A stretch of DNA of 64,000 nucleotides from an uncultured Roseateles sp. (GTDB lineage: Bacteria > Pseudomonadota > Gammaproteobacteria > Burkholderiales > Burkholderiaceae_C), in assembly GCF_913777145.1 (NCBI RefSeq), contig NZ_CAJYPS010000034.1, forward strand, positions 124,001 through 188,000. Direction: 5' to 3'. Below the pieces are notes generated by a model. It saw only the letters and a program-made list of their open reading frames with translations, did no database searches and was not told where the DNA came from. Each line of letters begins with the position of its first letter. Within the stretch, counting starts at the first letter, position 1. The translations under genes and the position numbers were made by a program. This document shows, piece by piece, positions 41,430 through 49,582 of the stretch.

Positions 41430-42872
41430 TCATGAACCGCGCTGCTGCCGCAGCCAAGCGCGACGCTCTTCCTCGCTCATGGCCTTGAGCTTCTCCACCA
41501 TCTCCGGCGGCACATGGTCCATCCAGCGCGGACGGTTGCCGTCGATGGCACCGGCCTGCGCGGTGCTGGCCGGCGCGGACGCCGCCCCGGCCCCGCGGCG
41601 GCCTTCGCCACGGCCCGCGCCGCCGGCTGCGGCCTTGATGACCTCCGCCTTGCCACCGTCACGCAGCCGGTCGGCCCCGTCGGTGACCACCTGCTCGCCT
41701 GGCTGCAGCTCGCCGCTGACCGCCGACCAGTCGCCGTCGGTCGCCACCACACCCACCTTGCGCAACGCGACCTGCCCCTCACTCACCACGTAGACATAGG
41801 TGCCCGGCGCGCCGCGCTGCACCGCGGCGGTGGGCACGACGATGGCGTTCTTCAGCACATCCAGCTGCAGGCGTACGTTGACGAACTGGTTGGGGAACAG
41901 GCTGCTGTCCTTGTTGGGGAACAGCGCCTTGACCTTGATGGTGCCGGTGCTCGCGTCGATCGCGTTGTCCGTGCTGTCTACGCGGCCCTCGGCCAGCAGC
42001 TGCTTGCGCTCACGGTCCCAGGCCTGCACGGGCAGCGCCTGCTTGGCCTGCAGTTGCTCGCGTATGCGCGCCAGGCGCGCGTCCGGCACCGCGAACACCA
42101 CGGCGGCCGGCTGGGTCTGGGCCACGCTGAGGATGCCGTTGGCATCGCTGGGTGTCACGTTGTTGCCCAGGTCCGCCTGCTTGAGGCCGGCCTGGCCGGA
42201 GATGGGCGCCACCACGCGGGTGTAGGACAGCTGCAGCTTGGCGTTGTCCAGCGCCGCCTGGTCCGACAGCACCGTGGCCTCCAGCTGGCGCACCAGCGCC
42301 TGTTGCGTGTCCAGCTGCTGGCGCGGCGCGGCTTCCTTCAGCACCAGGTCCTTGTAGCGGGCCAGGTCGGCGCGCGCGTTCTCCAGCTGGGCCTGGTCAC
42401 GCGCCAGCGTGGCCTGGGCCTGATCACGCGCGATCTCGTAGGGCCGCGGGTCGATCAGCGCCAGCAGCTGGCCCGCGCGCACGGCCTGACCCTCCTTGAA
42501 GTAGAGAGCCTTGAGCTCGCCGCTGACCTTGGCGCGCACCACCGCGGTGTTGGCCGAGGTGATGCTGCCTATGGCCTCGACCGTCACCGCCAGATCGCGG
42601 CGCTGCACCGGCGCGGCCGTCACCGGCTGCGGCCGCCCGCCGGGCCGGCCGAAGCGCCCGCCCCCGGCGTCGTGCGCAGCGCCCGACGCGGCCGAGGCCG
42701 GCGCGCCGCCGGCCATGGCGGCCGAGGCGCCCGAGCCCCCCGGTGCCGGCGCCTGGGCGGCGTCATCCTTGCGTCCGCAGGCCACCAGGCCCAGGCCCGC
42801 CAGGGCCACCACGCTCCAGGCCAGGACCATGCGGGAAGTCACCCCGCGGCTGCGCTTCGTCTCGTTCTGCAT
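41430..42872 (-). CDS. mdtA: RND efflux periplasmic adaptor, MdtA/MuxA-like lipoprotein
   Basis: 480 residues from the ATG at 42872; an ATG five codons upstream is possible. A signal peptide ends in the lipobox LVAC, followed by a Gly/Ala/Ser-rich linker. The HlyD/AcrA-type body has VEAIGSITSANTAVVRAKVS (lipoyl half), an alpha-hairpin rich in Gln/Ala/Leu, then SYTRVVAPISGQAGLKQADL and FPNQFVNVRLQLDVLKNAIV. The C-terminus has a Gly/Arg-rich insert and a helical end (EEERRAWLRQQRGS). It bridges the two pumps and the outer-membrane channel. It is first in the operon and divergent from pth. Confidence 0.9.
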   Translation of the reverse strand: MQNETKRSRGVTSRMVLAWSVVALAGLGLVACGRKDDAAQAPAPGGSGASAAMAGGAPASAASGAAHDAGGGRFGRPGGRPQPVTAAPVQRRDLAVTVEAIGSITSANTAVVRAKVSGELKALYFKEGQAVRAGQLLALIDPRPYEIARDQAQATLARDQAQLENARADLARYKDLVLKEAAPRQQLDTQQALVRQLEATVLSDQAALDNAKLQLSYTRVVAPISGQAGLKQADLGNNVTPSDANGILSVAQTQPAAVVFAVPDARLARIREQLQAKQALPVQAWDRERKQLLAEGRVDSTDNAIDASTGTIKVKALFPNKDSSLFPNQFVNVRLQLDVLKNAIVVPTAAVQRGAPGTYVYVVSEGQVALRKVGVVATDGDWSAVSGELQPGEQVVTDGADRLRDGGKAEVIKAAAGGAGRGEGRRGAGAASAPASTAQAGAIDGNRPRWMDHVPPEMVEKLKAMSEEERRAWLRQQRGS

Positions 42873-42942
42873 GCGGCTCCACTCCATCGTTTGGGGCAGT
42901 CTCGCGGACGAATGTAGCGGCAGCATTGCTGACGGTGACAAA

Positions 42943-42970
42943 GGCTGTTGCAGCCGGCATGACGAATGCC
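42943..42970. promoter_or_regulatory. Two short dyads in the efflux/pth divergent region
   Basis: GGCTG-TTG-CAGCC (42943-42955) is immediately followed by GGCAT-GACGA-ATGCC (42956-42970). They lie between the divergent starts of the adaptor gene and pth and could be a repressor site for the efflux operon. No regulator gene is adjacent, and the promoter boxes seen (TTGTCA and TACATT, 19-base spacing on the - strand) are weak. Confidence 0.3.
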
Positions 42971-43013
42971 ATGGGGCCGGGGCGCCGAACGCGCAAACGC
43001 TAGGATGCCGCCC

Positions 43014-43646
43014 ATGATCCGTTTGCTCGTGGGCCTCGGCAATCCAGGCTCTGAATACGAAGACACCCGCCACAACGCCGGCTTCTGGTGGATAGACGGC
43101 CTGGCCCGCGGCCTGGGCGCGTCGCTGCAGCCCGACAAGGCCTATCACGGCCTGGTCGCGCGCGTGAACAGCGCACCGGGCGCGGCCGCCCCCATCTGGC
43201 TGCTGGAGCCCATGACTTACATGAACCTCTCGGGCAAGTCGGTCGCGGCGCTGGCGCGCTTCTTCAAGATCGCGCCGGAGGAGATCCTGGCGGTGCACGA
43301 TGAGCTGGACATCGCCCCCGGCGAGATGAAGTTCAAGCAGGGCGGCGGCAATGGCGGCCATAACGGCCTCAAGGACATGCAGGCCCAGCTGGGCAGCGCC
43401 AACTTCTGGCGCCTGCGCCTGGGCATAGGCCACCCCGGCATCAAGGCCGAGGTCGCGGGCTATGTGCTGCGCAAGCCGCCGCTGGCCGAGCGCCAGGCGA
43501 TCGAGGACTGCATACAGAAAAGCTACGACGCGGTGGAGCTGATGCTCAAGGGCGACATGGCCAAGGCCCTGGCCAAGATTCACGCCAAGCCGCCGCGCCC
43601 CAAGCCCCCCAAACCGCCGACACCGGCGCAAACTCCGCAGCCATGA
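43014..43646 (+). CDS. pth: Peptidyl-tRNA hydrolase
   Basis: 210 residues from the ATG at 43014 (an ATG three codons earlier is also in frame). It cleaves peptidyl-tRNA released from stalled ribosomes. Motifs: [20 protein letters not shown] with the catalytic His, [31 protein letters not shown] with the catalytic Asp, and GHNGLKDM. The C-terminus has a lysine/proline-rich extension ([15 protein letters not shown]). It is usually next to rplY in this group. It overlaps the following small gene by ATGA. Confidence 0.95.
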   Translation: MIRLLVGLGNPGSEYEDTRHNAGFWWIDGLARGLGASLQPDKAYHGLVARVNSAPGAAAPIWLLEPMTYMNLSGKSVAALARFFKIAPEEILAVHDELDIAPGEMKFKQGGGNGGHNGLKDMQAQLGSANFWRLRLGIGHPGIKAEVAGYVLRKPPLAERQAIEDCIQKSYDAVELMLKGDMAKALAKIHAKPPRPKPPKPPTPAQTPQP

Positions 43647-44056
43647 AGCTGCTGCGCGTCGCCCTGGGTCTGCTGCTGGCCAGCTCCGCACTGGCCCAGA
43701 CCACGACGCGCCAGGCCCCCGTCTACCGCTGCGGCCCCGAGGGCCGCGACCTGCGCGATTCGCCCTGCCCCGGCACGCCGGCAGCCAGCCAGGCCATCAG
43801 CTTCGACCAGCCCAGTGCGGCCGATGCCCGCGCCGCCCGCGAACGCCAGCAGGCCGATGCCCGCGAGGCCGCGGCGCTGGCGGCGGCGCGGCGCGCCAGC
43901 GAGGCCCAGGCGCGCCGTCAGCGCGGCGGCGCCACCGCCATCAACACGCTGCCACCGCCCGCCCCGGTGGCCAGCGCGCCGCCCCCCTGGCCGCCGACCG
44001 CGCGTCCGCACAAGGCCCACCGACCCAAGCCCGTAGCCTCGGCGCCGGCCCGATAG
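43643..44056 (+). CDS. Small exported DUF4124-like protein of unknown function
   Basis: 137 residues, start at the ATG of an ATGA overlap with pth. A signal peptide ([16 protein letters not shown]) precedes a short conserved part [20 protein letters not shown] with two cysteines, similar to DUF4124-type periplasmic proteins. This is followed by an Ala/Arg-rich helical stretch and a proline-rich tail. Function is unknown. Its stop codon overlaps a TAGAAT box that may serve the downstream riboswitch transcript. Confidence 0.7.
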   Translation: MKLLRVALGLLLASSALAQTTTRQAPVYRCGPEGRDLRDSPCPGTPAASQAISFDQPSAADARAARERQQADAREAAALAAARRASEAQARRQRGGATAINTLPPPAPVASAPPPWPPTARPHKAHRPKPVASAPAR

Positions 44057-44059
44057 AAT
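44054..44059 (+). promoter_or_regulatory. Candidate -10 box of the cobalamin operon
   Basis: TAGAAT lies about ten bases upstream of the first riboswitch bases and overlaps the stop codon of the preceding gene. Spacing fits a transcription start near 44066. No convincing -35 box was found, so this is tentative. Confidence 0.4.
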
Positions 44060-44068
44060 GCCCGCCGT

Positions 44069-44332
44069 TGGTGCTCGCGCGCGGCGTCATGCCGCAAGCA
44101 GTTCAACGGGAATCAGGAGGGCGAGCCGCCACGCGGCGAACCTAACCTGAGCTGTCCCCGCAACGGTAAGTGGACGAGGCCACCGCCTCACTGCTCGAAC
44201 CACGGCCACTGGTGTCACGACACCGGGAAGGCCTCGAGTGGCTCTCCACCAGCCCGGATACCGGCCAACGACGGGGTTGCCTGCCCGGCAGGCGACCGTT
44301 TCACAACCCAGCTGCGGGGGTCAGCGGGGTTG
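44069..44332 (+). promoter_or_regulatory. Cobalamin riboswitch and expression platform upstream of btuB
   Basis: The segment has the ordered elements of a B12 riboswitch: TTGGTGCTCG, ACGGGAATCAGGA, the B12 box GAGCTGTCCCCGCAACGGTA, a GGTGTCACGACACC hairpin, and a closing AGCCCGGATACCGGCC (44251-44266). Downstream are further hairpins, GCCTGC/GCAGGC (44278-44292) and CAACC-GCTG/CAGC-GGTTG (44304-44332), which may form the expression platform before the btuB start. Adenosylcobalamin binding would lower expression of the following cobalamin genes. Confidence 0.9.
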
Positions 44333-44354
44333 GTCGATCGTTCCTGTCTGATCC

Positions 44355-46229
44355 ATGTCCCACTGCATTCGCGCGGCCCGCCGGCCGCTGCCCGCCCTGG
44401 CCGCCCTCGCGCTGGCCGCCTCCGCCTGCGCCGCCCAGGCGCAATCCCTGAACAAGCTGGACACCGTGGTCACCACGGCCACGCGCACGCCGCAGAAGCT
44501 GGCTGATGTGCTGGCCGACCTGACCGTCATCACCCGCGCCGACATCGAGCGCCAGGCCGTCTCCAGCTTCGCGGACCTGCTGCGCAACAACGGCTGCGCC
44601 GAGCTGACCCGCAACGGCGGCCCGGGTGCCAACACCACGCTGTTCCTGCGCGGCGCCGACAGCCGTCACACGCTGGTGCTGATAGACGGCGTGCAGGTGG
44701 ACTCGCAGTCCACCGGCGGCGCCAGCTGGAACGCGATCCCGCTCGCGCAGATCGAGCGGGTCGAGATCCTCAAGGGCCCGGCCAGCGCGGTCTATGGCTC
44801 GGCCGCGGTCGGCGGCGTGGTGCAGATCTTCACCCGCAAGGGCACGAGCACGCCCAGCCTGGACCTCGGCATCGCCGCCGGCAACCTGGGCACGCAAAAG
44901 GCCGACGCGTCCATCGCCGGCCTGAGCGGCCTCTTCGACTACGCGGCCTCGCTGTCGGCCGAGCGCAGCGACGGCTTCGACGCCAAGCTGCCCACCGCCT
45001 CCAGCCCCAATGCCGACCGCGACGGCTACCGCAAGCAAAGCGGCAGCCTGCGACTGGGCGCCAAGCTGAACGACCAGCACCGCGTGGACCTGACCGCGCT
45101 GCGCAGCCATGTGAACGCGCAGTACGACGGCTCCAAGGCGCCGATCGACGACCGCGCCATCCAGGACACCGACGCGGCCCGCGTGTCGCTGAGCTCGCAA
45201 TGGGCGCCGGCGCTGAGCACGCAGCTGAGTGCGGGCGAATCGCGCGACCGCTACGAGACCCGGCCCTCGCCCTACCTGACCATCACCCACATCCGCAATG
45301 TCGCGCTGACCGGTGGCTGGCAGGCCGCCCCGGGCCACCAGCTGAACTTCGTCGCCGAGCACACCGAGGACAAGCTGGAGAACAGCGGCCTCACGGCCCC
45401 CGGCGGCAAGGACAAGCGCTCGCAGAACGGCGTCGGCCTGGGCTATCTGTTCAGCCACGGCCCGCTCAATCTGCAGGCCCAGGCCCGCCATGACCGCGAC
45501 AGCCAGTTCGGCGGCGTGGACACCGGCACGCTGCTGGCCGGCTACCAGTTCGCGCCGGGCTGGCGCGTCGTGGGTTCGGCCGGCAATTCCTTCCGCGCGC
45601 CCACGCTGTACCAGCGCGGCTCCATCTACGGGCCCGATCTCAGCAAGCCCGGCGTCGCGGCGCTGGACGCTGAGCGTGGCCACAACCTCGAGTTCGGCCT
45701 CAAGTTCGACAGCGGCAGCAGCTCGGCCAGCGCCACCGCCTACCGCAACCGGGTCAGCAACCTCATCATCTTTGGCGCCGCTGGCAGCTGCAACAGCAGC
45801 TTCGGCTGCTACCAGAACGTGTCGCGCGCCATCCTGCAGGGCCTGAGCCTGGCCGGCGAGACCCAGGCCGGCGTCGTGCGCCTGCAGGCCACGCTGGACC
45901 TGCAGGCCCCCAAGGATGCGGCCACCGGCCTGCGCCTGGCCCGCCGCGCCAAGCAGCTGGCCACCGTGCGCGCCGAAACCGAGCTGGCCGGCTGGCAGCT
46001 GGGCGCCGGTGTGCAGACCCAGGGCAAGCGCTTCGACGACGCGGCCAACAAGAAGCCGCTGGGCGCCTACGCGCTGCTCAACCTGGACGCGGCCTACAAG
46101 CTGACGCCCGAGCTCAAGCTGCAGCTCAACCTGGCCAACGTCACCGACCATGCCTACCAGACCGCGGGCGGCTATGCGTCCGAGCCGCGCACGGTGATGC
46201 TGGGCCTGCGCTACACGCCCAAGCTCTGA
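44355..46229 (+). CDS. btuB: TonB-dependent vitamin B12 receptor BtuB
   Basis: 624 residues, the usual BtuB length. A signal peptide (ALAALALAASACAAQAQ) precedes a TonB-box-like LDTVVTTATR. The plug domain has FADLLRNNGCAELTRNGGPG, LFLRGADSRHTLVLIDGVQV and IERVEILKGPASAVYGSAAV; the barrel ends with NLANVTDHAYQT and MLGLRYTPKL with the terminal aromatic-containing strand. It imports corrinoids across the outer membrane. The riboswitch upstream supports the substrate. No clear Shine-Dalgarno sequence precedes the ATG, fitting translational control. Confidence 0.93.
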   Translation: MSHCIRAARRPLPALAALALAASACAAQAQSLNKLDTVVTTATRTPQKLADVLADLTVITRADIERQAVSSFADLLRNNGCAELTRNGGPGANTTLFLRGADSRHTLVLIDGVQVDSQSTGGASWNAIPLAQIERVEILKGPASAVYGSAAVGGVVQIFTRKGTSTPSLDLGIAAGNLGTQKADASIAGLSGLFDYAASLSAERSDGFDAKLPTASSPNADRDGYRKQSGSLRLGAKLNDQHRVDLTALRSHVNAQYDGSKAPIDDRAIQDTDAARVSLSSQWAPALSTQLSAGESRDRYETRPSPYLTITHIRNVALTGGWQAAPGHQLNFVAEHTEDKLENSGLTAPGGKDKRSQNGVGLGYLFSHGPLNLQAQARHDRDSQFGGVDTGTLLAGYQFAPGWRVVGSAGNSFRAPTLYQRGSIYGPDLSKPGVAALDAERGHNLEFGLKFDSGSSSASATAYRNRVSNLIIFGAAGSCNSSFGCYQNVSRAILQGLSLAGETQAGVVRLQATLDLQAPKDAATGLRLARRAKQLATVRAETELAGWQLGAGVQTQGKRFDDAANKKPLGAYALLNLDAAYKLTPELKLQLNLANVTDHAYQTAGGYASEPRTVMLGLRYTPKL

Positions 46230-46242
46230 ACGGAGACCTGCG

Positions 46243-46803
46243 ATGGCTGCACAACATCAACTTGTGGTGGGTGGCCAGCGCAGCGGCAAGTCCGGCTGGG
46301 CCGAACGCCAGGCACTGGCCTGGCAGCAGGCCGCCGCCGGGCGGCGCGTGTCCGTCGTCGCCACCGCGCTCGCGGCCGACGACGAGATGCGCGCGCGCAT
46401 CGCCCACCACCGCGCGCAGCGCCCCACGGGCTTTGCGACGCTGGAGTCGCCACTCGCGCTGACCACCACGCTCGCGCAGGCCGCCGCGCCGGACCACCTG
46501 CTGGTGGTGGACTGCCTCACGCTGTGGCTCACCAACTGGCTGATGCCGCTGGACGGCCGGCCCGACCCGGTCGCCTGGGCCGCCGAGCGCGAGGCGCTGC
46601 TGGCCACACTGCCCACGCTGGCCTCGCCGGTGATCTTCATCTCCAACGAGGTGGGCTGGGGCGTGAGCCCGCTGGGCCGCGAGGTGCGCGAATTCGTCGA
46701 CGAACTCGGCCGGCTGAACCAGGCCGTGGCCCTTCGCTGTCAACACCTGACCCTGATGGTGGCCGGCCAGGCCTGGACCCGCCCTGTAGAAAGCAACGCA
46801 TGA
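46243..46803 (+). CDS. cobU: Bifunctional adenosylcobinamide kinase/guanylyltransferase
   Basis: 186 residues. P-loop GGQRSGKSGWAERQA at the N-terminus, the RIAHHRAQRP segment with the guanylylated His, LVVDCLTLWLTNWL and ISNEVGWGVSPLGREVREF are all CobU/CobP motifs. It phosphorylates adenosylcobinamide and attaches GMP in nucleotide-loop assembly. It follows btuB after 13 bases with a GGAGA site and overlaps the btuF-like gene as ATGA. Confidence 0.95.
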   Translation: MAAQHQLVVGGQRSGKSGWAERQALAWQQAAAGRRVSVVATALAADDEMRARIAHHRAQRPTGFATLESPLALTTTLAQAAAPDHLLVVDCLTLWLTNWLMPLDGRPDPVAWAAEREALLATLPTLASPVIFISNEVGWGVSPLGREVREFVDELGRLNQAVALRCQHLTLMVAGQAWTRPVESNA

Positions 46804-47720
46804 AGCTGCGCATCCTTCTGTCCGCCCCGCTGCTGGCCCTGGCCGCGCTGGCCCAGGCCGCCCCCATCACGCTGAAGGACGACCGCGGCGCGAGCATCAC
46901 GCTGCCCGGCGTGCCGCAGCGCATCGTCAGCCTGCTGCCCTCGCTGACCGAAACCGTCTGCGAGCTGGGCGACTGCGCCAAGCTGGTGGGCGTGGACCGC
47001 TTCTCCAACTTCCCGGCCAGCCTGCAGAAGCTGCCCAAGCTGGGCGGGCTGGAAGACACGGCCGTGGAGGCGCTGGTCGCGCTCAAGCCCGACGTGGTGC
47101 TGCTGGGCGTGTCGGCCCGCATCATCGACCGGCTGGAGAGCCTGGGCCTCAAGGTGGTCGCGCTGGAGCCCAAGAGCATGGGCGATGTGCAGCGCGTGCT
47201 GGGCAAGGTGGGCCAGGTGCTGGGCAAGCCGGACGATGCGCGCCGCATCTGGAACCGCATCGATGGCCATATCGCGCAAAGCGCCGCCACGCTGCCGCCC
47301 GCCGCGCGCGGGCTCAGCGTGTACTACGAGGTGGACTCCGCCCCCTATGCGGCCGGCACCAGCTCCTTCATGGGCGAGATCCTGGCCCGCCTGGGCGCGA
47401 AGAACATCGTGCCGGCCGAGCTGGGCCCCTTCCCCAAGCTCAACCCCGAGTTCGTGGTGCGCGCCGACCCGCAGGTCATCATGGTGGGCCAGCGCAGCGC
47501 GCCCGGCCTGCCGCAGCGCCCCGGCTGGGCCGCCATCCGTGCGGTCAAGAACCAGCGCATCTGCGTGTGGGTGCCGGCCGAGTCCGACGTGCTGGTGCGC
47601 CCGGGGCCCCGCATGGGCGAGTCCGCCGCGCTGATGGCACGCTGCCTGCGCGAGGCCGCCGCCGGCCCGGTGCCCCTGCCCACCGTGCCCTTCACCGCGC
47701 CGCCCGGAGGCATGCGTTGA
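46800..47720 (+). CDS. btuF: Periplasmic cobalamin-binding protein BtuF
   Basis: 306 residues from the ATG of an ATGA overlap. The signal peptide (LLSAPLLALAALAQA) is followed by a periplasmic-binding fold: PQRIVSLLPSLTETVCELGD, VDRFSNFPA, LKPDVVLLGVSARIIDRL and the C-terminal lobe FMGEILARLGAKNIVPAELG. It delivers corrinoids to the BtuCD transporter encoded immediately downstream. A second, leaderless BtuF-like protein is encoded at 60741-61526. Confidence 0.9.
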   Translation: MKLRILLSAPLLALAALAQAAPITLKDDRGASITLPGVPQRIVSLLPSLTETVCELGDCAKLVGVDRFSNFPASLQKLPKLGGLEDTAVEALVALKPDVVLLGVSARIIDRLESLGLKVVALEPKSMGDVQRVLGKVGQVLGKPDDARRIWNRIDGHIAQSAATLPPAARGLSVYYEVDSAPYAAGTSSFMGEILARLGAKNIVPAELGPFPKLNPEFVVRADPQVIMVGQRSAPGLPQRPGWAAIRAVKNQRICVWVPAESDVLVRPGPRMGESAALMARCLREAAAGPVPLPTVPFTAPPGGMR

Positions 47721-48712
47721 ACCCCAGCGTGCTGGGCCGCGCCGCGCTGCTGCTGGCCATGTCGGCCGGCCTGCTGGCCTTGGGCCTGGCGATAGGCAGC
47801 ACCGGCTGGAGCCCGCTGACCAGCGCGGACGAGAACCTGCGCCAGATCCTGTGGGACATACGCGCGCCGCGCTCGCTGGGCGCCTGGCTGGCCGGCGCGC
47901 TGCTGGCGCTGGCCGGCGCCATCGGCCAGGGGCTGTTCCGCAACCCGCTGGCTGACCCCTACCTGCTGGGCAGCTCGGCCGGCGCCAGCCTGGGCGTGGC
48001 GGTGATGCTGTTCTTCCTGGGCATCTCGCCGGCCAGCACCGTGCTGGCGCTGCGCGTGGGCATGACCGGCGCGGCCTTCATAGGCTCGGTGGCCGCCGTG
48101 CTGCTGACGCTGCTGCTGGCCCGCGGCGTGGAACAGACGCTGCGCCTGCTGCTGGCCGGCGTGGTGGTGGGCGTGGTGCTGGGCTCGGGGACCGCGCTGC
48201 TGACACTGATCAACATCGATGTGATGCGCACCATGCAGTCCTTCATGCTGGGCAGCACCGGCTTCCTGGGCTGGAACTCGGTGCTGGTGCTGGCGGCCAG
48301 CCTGGCGCTGGGTGGTGTGCTGGCTCTGGGCTGCAGCCGCGGGCTGGACGCGCTGAGCCTGGGCGAGGCCACCGCGCGCTCGCTGGGCGTGCGCCTGGCG
48401 CTGCTGCGCCTGCTGCTGATCGCGGCCATGTCGCTGAGCACGGCCGCGGCGGTCGCGCAATGCGGGCTGGTGGCGTTTGTGGGCCTGGTCGCGCCGCACC
48501 TGGTGCGCAGCTGGGGCACGGTCACGCATGGCGCGCTGCTGGTACTGGCACCGCTGACCGGCGGCGCGCTGCTGCTGGCCGCCGACGTGGCGGCGCGCTG
48601 GATCATCGCGCCGCAGGAACTGCCGGTGGGCATCATCACCGCGCTGCTGGGCGGCAGCTATCTGCTGTGGCTGATGCACCGCCGCCATCACAGCCTGGGA
48701 GGCCGCGCATGA
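47717..48712 (+). CDS. btuC: Cobalamin ABC transporter permease BtuC
   Basis: 331 residues from a TTG start at 47717, with GGAGG six bases upstream and a TTGA overlap with btuF. Roughly ten helices of the FecCD type. Diagnostic blocks: ILWDIRAPRSLGAWLAGALL, GLFRNPLADPYLLGSSAGAS, TAAAVAQCGLVAFVGLVAPH and the cytoplasmic helix preceding RWIIAPQELPVGIITALLGG. It forms the transmembrane channel for corrinoid uptake with BtuD and BtuF. The in-frame extension upstream of the TTG overlaps btuF and is not real. Confidence 0.92.
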   Translation: MNPSVLGRAALLLAMSAGLLALGLAIGSTGWSPLTSADENLRQILWDIRAPRSLGAWLAGALLALAGAIGQGLFRNPLADPYLLGSSAGASLGVAVMLFFLGISPASTVLALRVGMTGAAFIGSVAAVLLTLLLARGVEQTLRLLLAGVVVGVVLGSGTALLTLINIDVMRTMQSFMLGSTGFLGWNSVLVLAASLALGGVLALGCSRGLDALSLGEATARSLGVRLALLRLLLIAAMSLSTAAAVAQCGLVAFVGLVAPHLVRSWGTVTHGALLVLAPLTGGALLLAADVAARWIIAPQELPVGIITALLGGSYLLWLMHRRHHSLGGRA

Positions 48713-49476
48713 GCCCCGCACCGCGCCTGCACCTCGCGGTGCAAGACCTGGCCCTGGACGGCCGCGAGGTGCTGAAGCCGCTGCAGATCGCGCCCGAGCC
48801 CGGCCGCTGGACCGCCATCGTCGGCCCTAACGGCGCCGGCAAATCCACGCTGCTGCGCGCGCTGGGCGGGCTGCTGCCCTTCAAGGGCGCGCTGACGCTG
48901 GGCGGCCGCCCCTGGGCCGACTGGCCGGCGCGCGAGCGCGCCCGCGCCCTCGCCTGGCTGGGTCAGAACGAGCGCAGCGCGGACGAACTCGCCGCGCAGG
49001 ACGTGGTGATGCTGGGCCGCCTGCCCCACCAGGCCTGGCTGGCCCCACCCTCGGCCGCCGACCGCGCCGCCGTGCAGCAGGCCATGCAACTGACCCAAAG
49101 CTGGGACTGGCGCGAGCGCCCGCTGGCCCAGCTGTCCGGTGGCGAGCGCCAGCGCGTGCTGCTGGCCCGGGCGCTGGCCGTGCAGGCCGGCGTGCTGCTG
49201 ATGGACGAGCCGCTGGCCCACCTGGACCCGCCGCACCAGAGCGACTGGGTGCAGATCGCCCAGGGCCAGGCGCGCGCCGGCGTGGCCGTGGTCAGCGTGC
49301 TGCACGAGCTCAACATCGCGCTGCAGGCCGACACCGTGGTCGTGATGGCCCAGGGCCGCATCGTCCACGAGGGCGCACCGGCCGACCCCGCCACGCACGC
49401 CGCGCTGCAACAGGTCTTCGAACACCGGCTGCTGATCCTGCAGGTGCAGGACCGATGGGTGGCTCTGAATTCATGA
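48709..49476 (+). CDS. btuD: Cobalamin ABC transporter ATPase BtuD
   Basis: 255 residues from the ATG of an ATGA overlap. Walker A IVGPNGAGKSTLLRALGG, signature LSGGERQRVLLARALA, Walker B VLLMDEPLAHLDPPHQ and the H-loop SVLHELN are intact. It powers BtuC. The stop is followed by the hairpin-rich spacer at 49477-49582, the only break over 60 bases between btuB and cobT. Confidence 0.93.
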   Translation: MSPAPRLHLAVQDLALDGREVLKPLQIAPEPGRWTAIVGPNGAGKSTLLRALGGLLPFKGALTLGGRPWADWPARERARALAWLGQNERSADELAAQDVVMLGRLPHQAWLAPPSAADRAAVQQAMQLTQSWDWRERPLAQLSGGERQRVLLARALAVQAGVLLMDEPLAHLDPPHQSDWVQIAQGQARAGVAVVSVLHELNIALQADTVVVMAQGRIVHEGAPADPATHAALQQVFEHRLLILQVQDRWVALNS

Positions 49477-49582
49477 ACCACCCCCTACGCGCTACGCGCG
49501 CCCCCTCAAGGGGGCACAAGCGACGGCCCGGCAAAACCGGCGCCGCGCTTGTCGCTGGGTCGACAGCCTGGAAGGCCCATAG
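49477..49582. repeat. Hairpin-rich intergenic repeat between btuD and cobB
   Basis: The spacer contains GCCCCCT-CA-AGGGGGC (49500-49515), then an ACAAGCG/CGCTTGT pair (49516-49522 with 49546-49552) enclosing CCGG dyads. The C5/G5 hairpin followed by a second dyad has the same layout as the spacer at 41286-41429 and resembles intergenic repeats abundant in Burkholderiales. It may lower read-through into the downstream half of the cobalamin gene run. It contains no riboswitch features. Confidence 0.55.

Noticed and set aside
49477..49582. Second cobalamin riboswitch before cobB
   Set aside because: The spacer is only 106 bases and lacks the B12 box and other aptamer elements; it is a hairpin repeat.
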